Notes: generated from the letters alone by a model not told the origin. A DNA stretch of 35,735 nucleotides from Gammaproteobacteria bacterium (GCA_030066085.1 JASJCI010000030.1:1-35735), one strand, 5' to 3'. Shown: positions 17,368 to 25,731, numbered from the stretch's first letter. Numbers and translations are program-made.

Positions 17368-17396
17368 ATTCTCTACACGCCCCAGACCCATGTCAA
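17368..17396 (-). promoter_or_regulatory. Promoter of the tRNA-tuf operon
   Basis: On the minus strand a perfect TTGACA (17396-17391) is followed by 17 nt and GAGAAT (17373-17368, four of six). The GC-rich discriminator ACGCCCC follows, a feature of promoters under stringent control. The start would fall near 17361, just ahead of tRNA-Tyr. A 7-bp inverted repeat (17361-17367 with 17377-17383) flanks the -10 box. Confidence 0.75.
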
Positions 17397-17400
17397 TAGC

Positions 17401-17418
17401 GGCGAATCCTCATTCGCC
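17401..17418 (-). terminator. Hairpin downstream of fusA2
   Basis: 7-bp stem GGCGAAT/ATTCGCC with a 4-nt loop, 29 nt after the EF-G2 stop and just upstream of the tRNA promoter. No U-run follows on the minus strand, so if it ends the EF-G2 transcript it is a weak or Rho-assisted site. Confidence 0.4.
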
Positions 17419-17447
17419 CAAAATAATCAATGGCTTAACAATACTCC

Positions 17448-19535
17448 TCAGCCCCTGGCCGCGCGCCGCTCGTTGGTCTCCTTGATGACCTCGTCGGCGA
17501 CGTTTTTCGGGCACGGCATGTAGGTCTCGAATTCCATCGAGAACTGGCCGCGTCCCGAGGTCATGGTGCGCAGGTCGCCGATGTAGCCGAACATGTCTGA
17601 CAACGGCACGCTGGCCTTGACGCGTACGCCGGTCGGCGTCGGCTCCTGCGACTTGATCATGCCGCGGCGCCGGTTGAGATCGCCGATGACATCGCCAACG
17701 TGATCTTCCGGAACGAACACGTCCACCTTCATGATCGGCTCCATCAGCTGCGGACCGGCCTTCGGAATGGTCTGCCGATAGGCGCCCCTGGCCGCGATCT
17801 CGAACGCAACCGCGGACGAGTCGACCGCGTGGAAAGCGCCGTCGAACAGGTTGACCTTGACATCGAGCAGCGGGAAACCGGCGAGCACGCCTTCGACCAT
17901 GCAGGACGCAAAGCCCTTTTCCACCGCGGGCCAGAATTCGCGCGGCACGTTGCCGCCGGTGACCGAGGACTCGAACTGGAAGCCGCTACCCGGCTCGCCG
18001 GGCTCGACGATGTAGTCGATCTTGCCGAACTGGCCCGAACCACCGGTCTGTTTCTTGTGGGTGTAGCTGTCCTCGACGCGCTGGGTGATGGTTTCACGGT
18101 AGGCTACCTGCGGCTTGCCGACCTCGACGTCCACCATGTGCGTACGGCGCAGGATGTCGACCTTGATGTCGAGATGCAGTTCGCCCATACCCTTGATAAT
18201 TGTTTCGCCGCTCTCTTCGTCGGTTTCGACGTAGAAGGACGGATCCTCCTTGACCATCTTGCCGATCGCGATACCCATTTTTTCCGACGCGGCCTGGTCC
18301 TTGGGCTTGATCGCCACCGAGATGACCGGATCCGGGAATACCATGGGCTCCAGCGTGGCCGGCTCCTTCTGATCGGCCAGCGTGTGACCGGTCTGAACAT
18401 TCTTCAGGCCCACCAGCGCGACGATGTCGCCGGCCTCGGCCTTGTCCAGCTCGATGCGGTCGTCCGCGTGCATTTCGACAATGCGGCCGATCCGTTCGGT
18501 TTTGCCGGTGAAAGTATTGAGGACCGTGTCGCCCTTGGCCAGCTTGCCGGAGTAAATGCGGGTAAAGGTCAGCGCGCCGAAGCGGTCGTCCATGATCTTG
18601 AACGCCAGCGCGCGCAGCGGCCTGGCCGGATCCACGGTCGCCACTTCACCGGTTTCGTTGCCTTCGAGATCGATCTCCGGCTGCGGCTTGACCTCGGTCG
18701 GGTTCGGCAGGTAGTCGACGACCGCGTCGAGCACCAGCTGGATACCCTTGTTCTTGAACGCACTGCCGCAGTAGGTCGGGAAAAAGTCGAGCGCGATCGT
18801 GCCCTTGCGAATGCAGGCCTTGATGTCGTCGATCTCGGGCTCTTCGCCCTCGAGGTACATCATCAGCAGCTCGTCGTCCTGCTCGAGCGCGGTTTCGATC
18901 AGCTTTTCACGGTATTCCTCGATCTGGTCGGCCATGTCCGCGGGCGGATCCTGCACTTCGTACCTGGTCGGGTCGCCGGAGTCGTCCCACACCCAGGCCT
19001 TGCGGGTCAGCAGGTCGACCACGCCGACGAAGTTTTCCTCGGTGCCGATCGGCAGCGTCATGACCAGCGGGTTGGCGCCGAGCACGTCCTCGATCTGTTT
19101 GACCACGCGATAGAAGTCGGCACCCAGGCGATCGAGCTTGTTGACGAAGATGATGCGCGAAACCTCGGAGTCGTTGGCATAGCGCCAGTTGGTCTCCGAT
19201 TGCGGCTCGACACCGCCGGAGCCGCAGAATACGCCGACACCGCCATCGAGCACCTTCAGCGAGCGATACACCTCGATCGTGAAATCGACGTGCCCGGGAG
19301 TATCGATGATATTGAGACGATGGTCGTTCCATTCGCAGCTGGTCGCGGCCGACTGGATCGTGATACCGCGTTCCTGCTCCTGGTCCATGAAGTCGGTGGT
19401 AGCGGCGCCATCGTGAACCTCGCCGATCTTGTGGATCTTGCCGGTGAGCTTGAGAATGCGCTCGGTCGTCGTCGTTTTGCCCGCGTCCACGTGGGCAAAA
19501 ATACCGATGTTCCGGTAGGTGCTCAGGTTAGCCAT
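17448..19535 (-). CDS. fusA2: Second elongation factor G (EF-G2)
   Basis: Full-length EF-G paralogue, 695 residues. The G motifs are intact: AHVDAGKT (14-21), RGITI (56-60), DTPGH (78-82), NKLD (132-135). Domain IV carries [15 protein letters not shown] where EF-G1 has [13 protein letters not shown]. It differs from EF-G1 also at [14 protein letters not shown] after switch II. The ATG at 19535 has no strong Shine-Dalgarno. Many gammaproteobacteria carry such a second EF-G; roles in alternative translocation or ribosome recycling have been proposed for different subfamilies, and the role cannot be set from sequence here. It stands alone between the tRNA promoter and an acyl-CoA cassette, preceded by a terminator-like hairpin. 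Confidence 0.93.
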   Translation of the reverse strand: MANLSTYRNIGIFAHVDAGKTTTTERILKLTGKIHKIGEVHDGAATTDFMDQEQERGITIQSAATSCEWNDHRLNIIDTPGHVDFTIEVYRSLKVLDGGVGVFCGSGGVEPQSETNWRYANDSEVSRIIFVNKLDRLGADFYRVVKQIEDVLGANPLVMTLPIGTEENFVGVVDLLTRKAWVWDDSGDPTRYEVQDPPADMADQIEEYREKLIETALEQDDELLMMYLEGEEPEIDDIKACIRKGTIALDFFPTYCGSAFKNKGIQLVLDAVVDYLPNPTEVKPQPEIDLEGNETGEVATVDPARPLRALAFKIMDDRFGALTFTRIYSGKLAKGDTVLNTFTGKTERIGRIVEMHADDRIELDKAEAGDIVALVGLKNVQTGHTLADQKEPATLEPMVFPDPVISVAIKPKDQAASEKMGIAIGKMVKEDPSFYVETDEESGETIIKGMGELHLDIKVDILRRTHMVDVEVGKPQVAYRETITQRVEDSYTHKKQTGGSGQFGKIDYIVEPGEPGSGFQFESSVTGGNVPREFWPAVEKGFASCMVEGVLAGFPLLDVKVNLFDGAFHAVDSSAVAFEIAARGAYRQTIPKAGPQLMEPIMKVDVFVPEDHVGDVIGDLNRRRGMIKSQEPTPTGVRVKASVPLSDMFGYIGDLRTMTSGRGQFSMEFETYMPCPKNVADEVIKETNERRAARG

Positions 19536-19568
19536 GCTGGTATCCCGTCAAAGTCAATTCGTCTGCGA

Positions 19569-19632
19569 CCGGGGTCCGTCCCCGGCATTTAATAAAAAAC
19601 CCTGCCTCGCGTACTGTCGGGAGACGCGAAGC
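19569..19632 (-). terminator. Terminator-like hairpins upstream of fusA2
   Basis: On the minus strand a 9-bp stem (arms 19624-19632 and 19604-19612, 11-nt loop, one T-G pair) is followed by AGGG and six U (19599-19594). A second hairpin follows (19569-19574 with 19580-19585). It lies about 140 nt after the crotonase stop and 60-100 nt ahead of fusA2. It probably ends the acyl-CoA operon. If fusA2 is transcribed from the extended -10 candidate TGG-TAGAAT at 19692-19700, the hairpins would lie in its leader. The rest of the 19536-19773 gap shows only a TGTAAA/TTTACA inverted repeat at 19637-19655. Confidence 0.6.
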
Positions 19633-19773
19633 CCAATGTAAACTATTGATTTACAAGGAAATTCTGCGGATCGAGAAATCCGCCGGCGCATATTCTACCA
19701 CACTGTGGCAAAACCGGTAGTAGCCGCGGCGATTATTTGCCCGGCGGCATATATAGTCCTGCCAGCGGATATT

Positions 19774-20553
19774 TCAACGATGCTTGAAGTCCGGCCGGCG
19801 CTTTTCGACGAACGCGGCCATGCCCTCTTTTTGATCGTCGAGTGCAAAGGTCGATTTGAACTGCTGACGCTCGCTCTTGATACCCTGCGTCAGCGGCGTC
19901 TCCAGCGCCAGGTCGACCACGTCCTTGGCCATTGCCACCACCGGGCGCGAGAAGGACGCGATCGTGCGCGCCGCGTCCAGCGCAACCTCGAGGTATGAAT
20001 CCAGCGGCTCGACGCGCGATACCAGGCCGCTGCGCTCGGCTTCCGCGGCATCCATCATGCGCCCGGTCAGGCACATGTCCATCGCCTTGGACTTGCCGAC
20101 CAGGCGGGTCAGGCGCTGCGAGCCGCCGAAACCCGGGATGGTGCCGATCGTTATCTCGGGCTGGCCGAATTTCGCGTTTTCGGCGGCAATAATGAAATCA
20201 CACATCATCGCCAGCTCGCAGCCGCCGCCGAGCGCGTAACCCGCCACCGCGGCGATCACCGGCTTGTTGAAATCGGCAATGGTGTCGCAGTGGCGGGTCA
20301 GGCCGCCATCCTCGAGCATGTACTGGTAGCTGACTTCGCGCATCTCCGAGATATCGGCACCGGCGGCGAACGCCTTGTCGTTGCCGGTGAGCACCATGAC
20401 CGCGATCGAATCGTCGGCCTCGAGTTCGGCGAAAACCTCGGCCATCTCCTGCATCAGGCCCATACACAGTGCGTTCAGCACCTCCGGGCGGTTGAGCCGC
20501 ACCAGTGCCACGGCATCATGTTTCTCGACCTGCAAGTAGCTCGCTTCACTCAT
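19774..20553 (-). CDS. Enoyl-CoA hydratase/isomerase (crotonase family)
   Basis: 259-residue crotonase, expected to hydrate trans-2-enoyl-CoA to (S)-3-hydroxyacyl-CoA in beta-oxidation. The oxyanion-hole segments AFAAGADI (61-68) and ALGGGCELAM are present, and the two catalytic glutamates of true hydratases are kept: Glu113 (GGGCE) and Glu133 (GQPEITIG). Both glutamates favour hydratase over isomerase. The ATG at 20553 overlaps the stop of the upstream thioesterase by 4 nt (ATGA). It is the last gene of a four-gene minus-strand cassette. Close relatives are annotated as FadB1x- or PaaF-like hydratases; the substrate is unknown. Confidence 0.92.
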   Translation of the reverse strand: MSEASYLQVEKHDAVALVRLNRPEVLNALCMGLMQEMAEVFAELEADDSIAVMVLTGNDKAFAAGADISEMREVSYQYMLEDGGLTRHCDTIADFNKPVIAAVAGYALGGGCELAMMCDFIIAAENAKFGQPEITIGTIPGFGGSQRLTRLVGKSKAMDMCLTGRMMDAAEAERSGLVSRVEPLDSYLEVALDAARTIASFSRPVVAMAKDVVDLALETPLTQGIKSERQQFKSTFALDDQKEGMAAFVEKRRPDFKHR

Positions 20554-21029
20554 GACGGAATACCCTCGAATTGTTGGATGACGGCTCGCGCGAAGTCCGG
20601 GATCGGCATGCTGCGATCGGCGCCGAAGTCGAACCAGACGCAGGTGGCTTTCGCGGTCGATCTCGGCCGGGTTTCGCCGGGGGCGAAGATCGCCGCCTCG
20701 AAATCGAAGCTGCTGTTGCCGAGCCGACCGATCCGGGACCCCACCTCGAGTGCGCAGGGGTGGTTGATCTGCTGCAAAAAGTTGATGTGGATATCGGCGA
20801 TGATCAGCGTCTGCGCGGGTTCGGCGCTGGCGCGCAGCTCGAGTACACGGTCGAAGTAGTCCAGCCGCCCGGATTCGTAGTAACGCGCGAACTGAACGTT
20901 GTTGACGTGGCCGAACATGTCGCAGTCGCCGAAGCGCGTCGGCGAAGGCGTGAACAGGCGGAAGGTTTCGCGTTCATAACCCGCGTCCCGTTCCGTTTGC
21001 GCCGCAGTCGGCTCCGAATCACGCGGCAT
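20550..21029 (-). CDS. Acyl-CoA thioesterase (4HBT hotdog family)
   Basis: 159-residue single hotdog domain. RFGDCDMFGHVNNVQFARYYE (start about residue 32) is the signature of the 4-hydroxybenzoyl-CoA thioesterase/YbgC group, with Asp37 as the likely catalytic residue and HVNN after it. It should hydrolyse an acyl-CoA to free acid and CoA. A polar N-terminal extension of about 20 residues precedes the domain. The ATG at 21029 lies 5 nt after the acyl-CoA dehydrogenase stop, and its own stop overlaps the crotonase start. Tight packing implies a joint role in acyl-CoA turnover; the substrate cannot be told. Confidence 0.88.
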   Translation of the reverse strand: MPRDSEPTAAQTERDAGYERETFRLFTPSPTRFGDCDMFGHVNNVQFARYYESGRLDYFDRVLELRASAEPAQTLIIADIHINFLQQINHPCALEVGSRIGRLGNSSFDFEAAIFAPGETRPRSTAKATCVWFDFGADRSMPIPDFARAVIQQFEGIPS

Positions 21030-21034
21030 GGTAT

Positions 21035-22816
21035 TCAGAACGCGTCCGCGGCGATCGCCATGACCGATGCCGACCCGGCCCTGACCATGTCGCGCTGAGC
21101 CAGGCTGCGTGGCAGGACCCGGTCGGCGAAAAACTGCGCGGTCGCAAGCTTGTTTGCATAAAAGACATCGTCGTCGCCTTCGTCGATATGCCGCTGCGCC
21201 GCAAGTGCACCCCGGGCCATGAGCCAGGCACAGACGACATTACCGGCCAGCATCATGTAGTCGACGCCGACCGCGCTGCCAAGGTCGGGATCTTCGGCGA
21301 CGTTTTCGAGATACCAGCCGGTCGCGTCCTGCAGCGCATCCAGGGCGGTGCCGAAGGGTCCCGCGAGGTCGGCCGGGGCGCCGGTCGCCGCGGCCAGCGT
21401 GGCCAGCAGCTCGCGCATTTCCGCGATCAGTTCCCCCATGGCCTGTCCCTGGTCGCGCAACATCTTGCGCCCCATCAGGTCCAGCGCCTGGATACCGGTA
21501 GTGCCTTCGTAGATGGTCAGGATGCGCGCATCGCGCATGTGCTGGGCCGCGCCGGTTTCCTCGACGAAGCCCATGCCGCCGTGAATCTGCACGCCCAGCG
21601 ACGTCGTCTCCTGCGCCATCTCGGTACACCAGCCCTTGACGATCGGGATGACCAGGTCGACCCGGCGCTGGTGCGCGGCGCGCGCCTCCGCGGATTCGGC
21701 GTGATGCGCCAGGTCGGTCTGCGCCGAGGCATAATAAGCCAGTGCCCTGCCCGCCTCGGTGGTGGCGCGCATCTGCATCAGCATGCGGCGCACGTCCGGG
21801 TGGTGGATGATCGTGCTGCGCTCGCTGTGGCCGCGCGCAACGCCCTGCACGCGCTCCCTGGCGTAGGCCAGCGCATGCTGGTAGGCACGTTCGGAAATCG
21901 CAACACCCTGCATGCCGACCTCGAGACGGGCGTTGTTCATCATCGTGAACATGCAGGCCAGGCCATTATGCTCCTCTCCGACCAGGTATCCGATGGCGCC
22001 ATCGTTATCTCCGTACGACATCACGCAGGTTGGCGACGAGTGAATACCGAGCTTGGATTCGACCGATACCACGCGCAGATCGTTACGTTCGCCGGGCGAT
22101 CCGTCCGCCGCGGGCAGGTACTTGGGCACGAGGAACAGCGAGATGCCCTTGACCCCCGGCGGCGCGTCGGGCAGGCGCGCAAGCACCAGGTGCACGATAT
22201 TGTCGGCCAGCTCGTGTTCGCCCCAGGTGATGTAGATCTTTTGTCCGCGAATGCGATAGCGATCGCCGTCGCGCTCGGCGCGGGTCTTGATCGCCGCCAG
22301 GTCGGTACCGGCCTGCGGTTCGGTCAGGTTCATCGTGCCGCTCCACTCGCCGCTGATCATGTGCGGCAGGTAGGCCTGTTGCAGGGTTGCGTCGGCGTGC
22401 ATTTCGATCGCCTCGATCGCGCCCGAGGTCAGCAGCGGGCACAGCGCAAACGCCATGTTCGACGCGTACCACATTTCCGCCACCGCCGAGTGCACCAGGA
22501 ACGGCAGGCCCTGGCCGTCGATATCGATCGACTTGCCGATCCCCTGCCAGCCATTGTCGACGAACTGCCGGTAAGCCTCGGCATAACCCGGCGGGCTCAC
22601 GACCGCGCCGTTTTCGACCCGGGTGCCGTGATGGTCGCCGGGCTGGTTCAACGGCGAAAAGACCTCGTTGGCGAGTACGCCGGCCTGCTCGAGCACGGCT
22701 TCCACGAGGTCGGGGCTGGCATCCGCGAATACCGGCAACTGGTTGAGCGCGGCGAGATCGGCGATCTCGTTGACGGCAAAGCGCATGTCGCGCAGCGGGG
22801 CATAATATTCGGGCAT
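21035..22816 (-). CDS. Acyl-CoA dehydrogenase, large DmdC/FadE-type
   Basis: Flavoprotein oxidising acyl-CoA to trans-2-enoyl-CoA. It has 593 residues, the size of the Pseudomonas FadE1/FadE2 and DmdC (methylmercaptopropionyl-CoA dehydrogenase) group, which has an N-terminal extension and an additional C-terminal domain compared with 380-residue enzymes. MNLTEPQAGTD (162-172) is the FAD/substrate signature, and the catalytic base is Glu437 in TIYEGTTGIQ. IHGGMGFVEE matches the conserved helix of the C-terminal domain. The ATG at 22816 has AGGA 8 nt upstream and starts 4 nt after the nitroreductase gene. Fatty acid or short branched/thio-acyl substrates are both possible. Confidence 0.93.
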   Translation of the reverse strand: MPEYYAPLRDMRFAVNEIADLAALNQLPVFADASPDLVEAVLEQAGVLANEVFSPLNQPGDHHGTRVENGAVVSPPGYAEAYRQFVDNGWQGIGKSIDIDGQGLPFLVHSAVAEMWYASNMAFALCPLLTSGAIEAIEMHADATLQQAYLPHMISGEWSGTMNLTEPQAGTDLAAIKTRAERDGDRYRIRGQKIYITWGEHELADNIVHLVLARLPDAPPGVKGISLFLVPKYLPAADGSPGERNDLRVVSVESKLGIHSSPTCVMSYGDNDGAIGYLVGEEHNGLACMFTMMNNARLEVGMQGVAISERAYQHALAYARERVQGVARGHSERSTIIHHPDVRRMLMQMRATTEAGRALAYYASAQTDLAHHAESAEARAAHQRRVDLVIPIVKGWCTEMAQETTSLGVQIHGGMGFVEETGAAQHMRDARILTIYEGTTGIQALDLMGRKMLRDQGQAMGELIAEMRELLATLAAATGAPADLAGPFGTALDALQDATGWYLENVAEDPDLGSAVGVDYMMLAGNVVCAWLMARGALAAQRHIDEGDDDVFYANKLATAQFFADRVLPRSLAQRDMVRAGSASVMAIAADAF

Positions 22817-22820
22817 GGAT

Positions 22821-23561
22821 TTAGTCCTGGTTGTGGAACACGACCGCGTCGGCGAGCGACAGCTTGTCGGGCACGATTCGGTTTTCCGGCAGGCTCTCGT
22901 CCGCGTAACCGAACGAGATACCGAACAGCAATTTCATATCGTCGCCGATACCCAGTTCCCGGCGCACGCTGTCCGCGTCGTAGCCGAGAATGGTCTGCGG
23001 ACAGCTGGCAACACCGTGGGCCCACATCGACAGCATCAGGTTCTGGGCATACATACCGACGTCGCAGGCTTCGCGGATACCGCACCAGTCGGGCATGAAG
23101 ATAAAGGCGACATGCGGTGCGCCGAAAAACTCCAGGTTGCGCAGAAAGGCGCGCTGGCGGCCCTCGCGATCGTCGCGTGCAATCCCGAGCGCCTCGTACA
23201 GCAGCACCGCGACGTCGACCTGGCGACGGCGGAACTCGCCCTCGTATTTAGCCTCGTAGGGAAAGTCGAGCGAGTGTTTACCCTGGGCAATGGTTTCATC
23301 TATGAAAATACGGCTCAGTCGATCCCGCAGTTCACCGGAAACCACGTGGGTCTGCCACGGCTGGGTGTTACAGTTCGACGGCGCCGGCGCGGCCGTGCCG
23401 AAAATGGACTCGAGCGTTTCCCGCGGTACGGGCGCCGGCAAAAAACCACGAATCGAACGGCGCGTGCGCACGAGGCGTTCGAAGGCCGCGGTGTCATCGT
23501 TGTCGAGGGCGGGTAAGTTCATCGCGTCAATCCGGCGCTGGTCAAGCTTCGTGAAATTCAT
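22821..23561 (-). CDS. Nitroreductase-family FMN oxidoreductase
   Basis: About 246 residues; the family are FMN-dependent NAD(P)H oxidoreductases. RTRRSIRGFLPAPV is the N-terminal FMN phosphate-binding region, APSNCNTQPWQTHVV the typical APS-xxxQPW motif, and MYAQNLMLSMWAHGVASCP with FGISFGYAD the C-terminal part. Two starts are possible: ATG at 23561, or ATG at 23522 (13 codons in). Neither has a good Shine-Dalgarno. A candidate promoter at 23564-23591 would start the mRNA near 23560, which favours the inner start. First gene of the acyl-CoA cassette. The true electron acceptor is unknown. Confidence 0.88.
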   Translation of the reverse strand: MNFTKLDQRRIDAMNLPALDNDDTAAFERLVRTRRSIRGFLPAPVPRETLESIFGTAAPAPSNCNTQPWQTHVVSGELRDRLSRIFIDETIAQGKHSLDFPYEAKYEGEFRRRQVDVAVLLYEALGIARDDREGRQRAFLRNLEFFGAPHVAFIFMPDWCGIREACDVGMYAQNLMLSMWAHGVASCPQTILGYDADSVRRELGIGDDMKLLFGISFGYADESLPENRIVPDKLSLADAVVFHNQD

Positions 23562-23563
23562 TT

Positions 23564-23591
23564 ATATTACTGACAACTATCAGCGTGTAAA
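23564..23591 (-). promoter_or_regulatory. Candidate divergent promoter region
   Basis: Minus strand: TTTACA (23591-23586), 16 nt, TAATAT (23569-23564). Plus strand: TATATT at 23563-23568 with a poor TGGTCA 18 nt upstream. Both directions share one A/T-rich box between the divergent nitroreductase and AhpD-like genes. Weak to moderate matches only. Confidence 0.45.
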
Positions 23592-23603
23592 CAAAGGTGT
23601 GCC

Positions 23604-24191
23604 ATGAGCGAACCCGCGGTCAGTCGTTTTCCCGTGCCCGAGCTCGATGATCTGCCCGAGGACATCCGCGAGCGTATCGCCGAAGTTGGGGAGAAAGCCG
23701 GCTTTATCCCCAACGTGTTCCTCGTGCTGGCGCGCAGGCCGGAGGAGTTCCGCGCATTTTTTACCTATCACGATGCGCTGATGGAAAAGGAAACGCCGGG
23801 CCTGTCCAAGGCGGAGCGCGAAATGATCGTGGTGGCGACCTCGGCGCGCAACCAGTGCCAGTATTGCGTCATCGCGCACGGTGCGATCCTGCGCATCCGC
23901 GCAAAAAATCCCTATCTTGCCGACCAGCTCGCGACCAACTATCGCAAGGCCGACATCAGCGCGCGCCAGAAAGCCATGCTCGACTTCGCGATCAAGGTTT
24001 CCTGGCATGCCGAGGAAGTCGACGAGCAGGACTATCGGCTGCTCAACGAATACGGCTTCGACGACGAGGATATCTGGGACATCGGCGCCATCAGCGCGTT
24101 TTTTGGCCTGTCCAATCGCCTGGTCAACCTGACGAGCATGCGCACCAACGACGAGTTTTACCTGATGGGCCGGGTGCCACCCAAAAAGTAG
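23604..24191 (+). CDS. Peroxidase-related AhpD/CMD-family protein
   Basis: 195 residues, all-helical carboxymuconolactone decarboxylase (CMD) fold. The active-site signature is NQCQYCVIAHG, with Cys85, Cys88 and His92 in the C-x-x-C-x-x-x-H arrangement of AhpD and the 'uncharacterized peroxidase-related' subfamily. It probably acts as a thiol-dependent peroxidase or disulfide reductase in the cytoplasm; this is inferred from the family. The ATG at 23604 is preceded by AAAGG. It is divergent from the acyl-CoA cassette and 65 nt upstream of phaR, with no terminator between, so phaR may be co-transcribed. Confidence 0.88.
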   Translation: MSEPAVSRFPVPELDDLPEDIRERIAEVGEKAGFIPNVFLVLARRPEEFRAFFTYHDALMEKETPGLSKAEREMIVVATSARNQCQYCVIAHGAILRIRAKNPYLADQLATNYRKADISARQKAMLDFAIKVSWHAEEVDEQDYRLLNEYGFDDEDIWDIGAISAFFGLSNRLVNLTSMRTNDEFYLMGRVPPKK

Positions 24192-24256
24192 CGCCGGAAA
24201 ACAGACCGGAAAAATAGGTTACACTTGTTTAACACCCAGCCAGCGGGATCCGCGAC

Positions 24257-24724
24257 GTGAGCGATACAGAAGTCGAACCCAGAATCATCAAGAAGTACCC
24301 GAACCGGCGTCTCTACGACACCGAAAAGAGCAAGTACGTCACCCTGCAGCAAATCCGCGACCTGGTGCTCGACGAAGTGGCATTCATCGTCATCGACCAG
24401 AAAACCGAGGAAGACATCACCCGCAGCATCCTGCTGCAGATCATCTTCGAGCAGGAGTCGGAAACCAACCCGTTGTTTTCCAACGACAACCTCGAACGCT
24501 TCATTCGCTTCTACAACGCCGGCGCACACCTCGGCTTTTCCGACTTCATCGGCCAGAGCATGAACTTCTTCCAGCAGCAGCAGCGCGAATTCGGCAAGGC
24601 GATGGAGGGCATGACCGGCCACAATCCGATGACCTTCTGGAACGACATGACGCAGAAAAACATCGACGCCTGGCGGCAGATGATGGGTCTCGGGCCGGAA
24701 AACGACGACTCGGATAAATCCTAA
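24257..24724 (+). CDS. phaR: PHA synthesis regulator PhaR
   Basis: 155 residues. The N-terminal domain (IIKKYPNRRLYDTEKSKYVT, about residues 9-28 onward) is the PHB/PHA accumulation regulator DNA-binding domain, followed by the PHB-accumulation regulatory domain and a Gln/Met-rich C-terminus. PhaR proteins repress phasin and pha genes and are released by binding nascent PHA granules. The start is GTG at 24257 with a weak GGGA upstream. Candidate binding sites with TGC/GCA symmetry lie at the phaB and phaE promoters. It is the first pha gene of the plus-strand cluster. Confidence 0.95.
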   Translation: MSDTEVEPRIIKKYPNRRLYDTEKSKYVTLQQIRDLVLDEVAFIVIDQKTEEDITRSILLQIIFEQESETNPLFSNDNLERFIRFYNAGAHLGFSDFIGQSMNFFQQQQREFGKAMEGMTGHNPMTFWNDMTQKNIDAWRQMMGLGPENDDSDKS

Positions 24725-24768
24725 GACCCTGTTTTAGCACTGTTTTTCGCAATCAGGCCGCCGTCGAC

Positions 24769-24797
24769 TTGACAGCCGCGGCATAAACGCCTATTTT
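24769..24797 (+). promoter_or_regulatory. Sigma70 promoter of phaB
   Basis: Perfect TTGACA (24769-24774), 17-nt spacer, TATTTT (24792-24797; four of six). Start near 24804, about 56 nt ahead of the phaB ATG. The candidate PhaR operator begins inside the last two bases of the -10 box. Confidence 0.8.
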
Positions 24798-24825
24798 GTG
24801 CAGTGCAACATGCTGCATCGCAGCA
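24796..24825 (+). promoter_or_regulatory. Candidate PhaR operator at phaB
   Basis: Two adjacent sites. 24796-24811 (TTGTGCAGTGCAACAT) is the exact reverse complement of a 16-bp site at the phaE promoter (25736-25751). It is followed at 24811-24825 by TGCTGCATCGCAGCA, a perfect palindrome of 6-bp arms around 3 bp that contains CTGC-N3-GCAG. PhaR proteins are known to favour TGC/GCA-symmetric sites. Position over the transcription start implies repression. Confidence 0.65.
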
Positions 24826-24859
24826 AGCTTCCAAACTACCACGTGAATATGACAGAGAT

Positions 24860-25606
24860 ATGAATCAGCCACGCATTGCACTCATCACGGGGGGTACCGG
24901 CGGAATCGGCACCGCAATCTGTAAAGCGCTCGCCGACCAGGGCCGCAAGGTCATCGCGGGATATTATCCGCCGGACAAAGACCAGGCCGAAACCTGGCGA
25001 CACAAGCATCGCGAAGCCGGCTACGACTTCGACATCGTCGCCTGCGACGTCAGCGACTACGAATCCAGCAAACAGATGATGCACGACGTCGAAAACACCA
25101 TCGGTGTGGTCGACATCCTGGTCAACTGCGCCGGCATCACCCGCGACAAAACGCTGAAGCGAATGACCCCCGACCAGTGGGACGCGGTCATGCGCACCAA
25201 CCTCGACTCGGCCTTCAACGTCACCCGCCACGTGGTCGAAAGCATGTCGGAGCGCGGCTTCGGCCGGATCGTCAACATTTCCTCGGTCAACGGCCAGAAG
25301 GGACAGTTCGGCCAGGCCAACTATTCCGCCGCCAAGGCCGGCCTGCACGGCTTCACCAAGGCAGTGGCGCAGGAACTCGCCGCCAAGGGCGTCACCGTGA
25401 ATTCCGTTTCGCCCGGCTACGTCAAGACCGACATGACCGACGCGATCCCGGAAGAAGTCCGCGATGCGATCATCCAGCAGGTACCCATGGGGCGGATGGC
25501 GTCACCGGACGAAATTGCCTACGTCGTCAGCTTCCTCACCGACGATCGCAATACCTACATGACCGGCGCCAACCTGCCGGTCAACGGCGGCATGTACATG
25601 ACCTGA
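24860..25606 (+). CDS. phaB: Acetoacetyl-CoA reductase PhaB
   Basis: NADPH-dependent reduction of acetoacetyl-CoA to (R)-3-hydroxybutyryl-CoA, the PHB monomer. 248 residues, a classical short-chain dehydrogenase: cofactor loop TGGTGGIG (10-17), NCAG (89-92), catalytic Ser142, Tyr155 and Lys159 in SSVNGQKGQFGQANYSAAK. Gly/Asn-rich C-terminus GANLPVNGGMYMT is typical of PhaB. The frame opens earlier at a GTG (24803), but that lies at the predicted transcription start and operator; the ATG at 24860 gives the family N-terminus. It has its own promoter and a strong terminator after it. Confidence 0.95.
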   Translation: MNQPRIALITGGTGGIGTAICKALADQGRKVIAGYYPPDKDQAETWRHKHREAGYDFDIVACDVSDYESSKQMMHDVENTIGVVDILVNCAGITRDKTLKRMTPDQWDAVMRTNLDSAFNVTRHVVESMSERGFGRIVNISSVNGQKGQFGQANYSAAKAGLHGFTKAVAQELAAKGVTVNSVSPGYVKTDMTDAIPEEVRDAIIQQVPMGRMASPDEIAYVVSFLTDDRNTYMTGANLPVNGGMYMT

Positions 25607-25680
25607 TCCTCCGGGGCGAGGATATCCGCTGCCAGTTAGCCTGATTCACCTGCGAATCAAGATAACTGTCAGCAAAACAA

Positions 25681-25704
25681 AAGCGGGCTCGGGCCCGCTT
25701 TTTT
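25681..25704 (+). terminator. Intrinsic terminator after phaB
   Basis: Perfect 8-bp stem AAGCGGGC/GCCCGCTT with a TCGG loop, running into a six-base T-run. It lies about 75 nt after the phaB stop, separating phaB from phaEC. Confidence 0.92.
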
Positions 25705-25731
25705 GCTGCGTTTCGAGCCAGTTTTCGGCGC

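Noticed and set aside
17700-19592. 630-codon plus-strand open frame opposite fusA2
   Set aside because: Antisense shadow with the same low-quality composition.
24803-24859. GTG start giving a 19-residue longer PhaB
   Set aside because: It coincides with the predicted transcription start and operator, and the extension is not PhaB-like.
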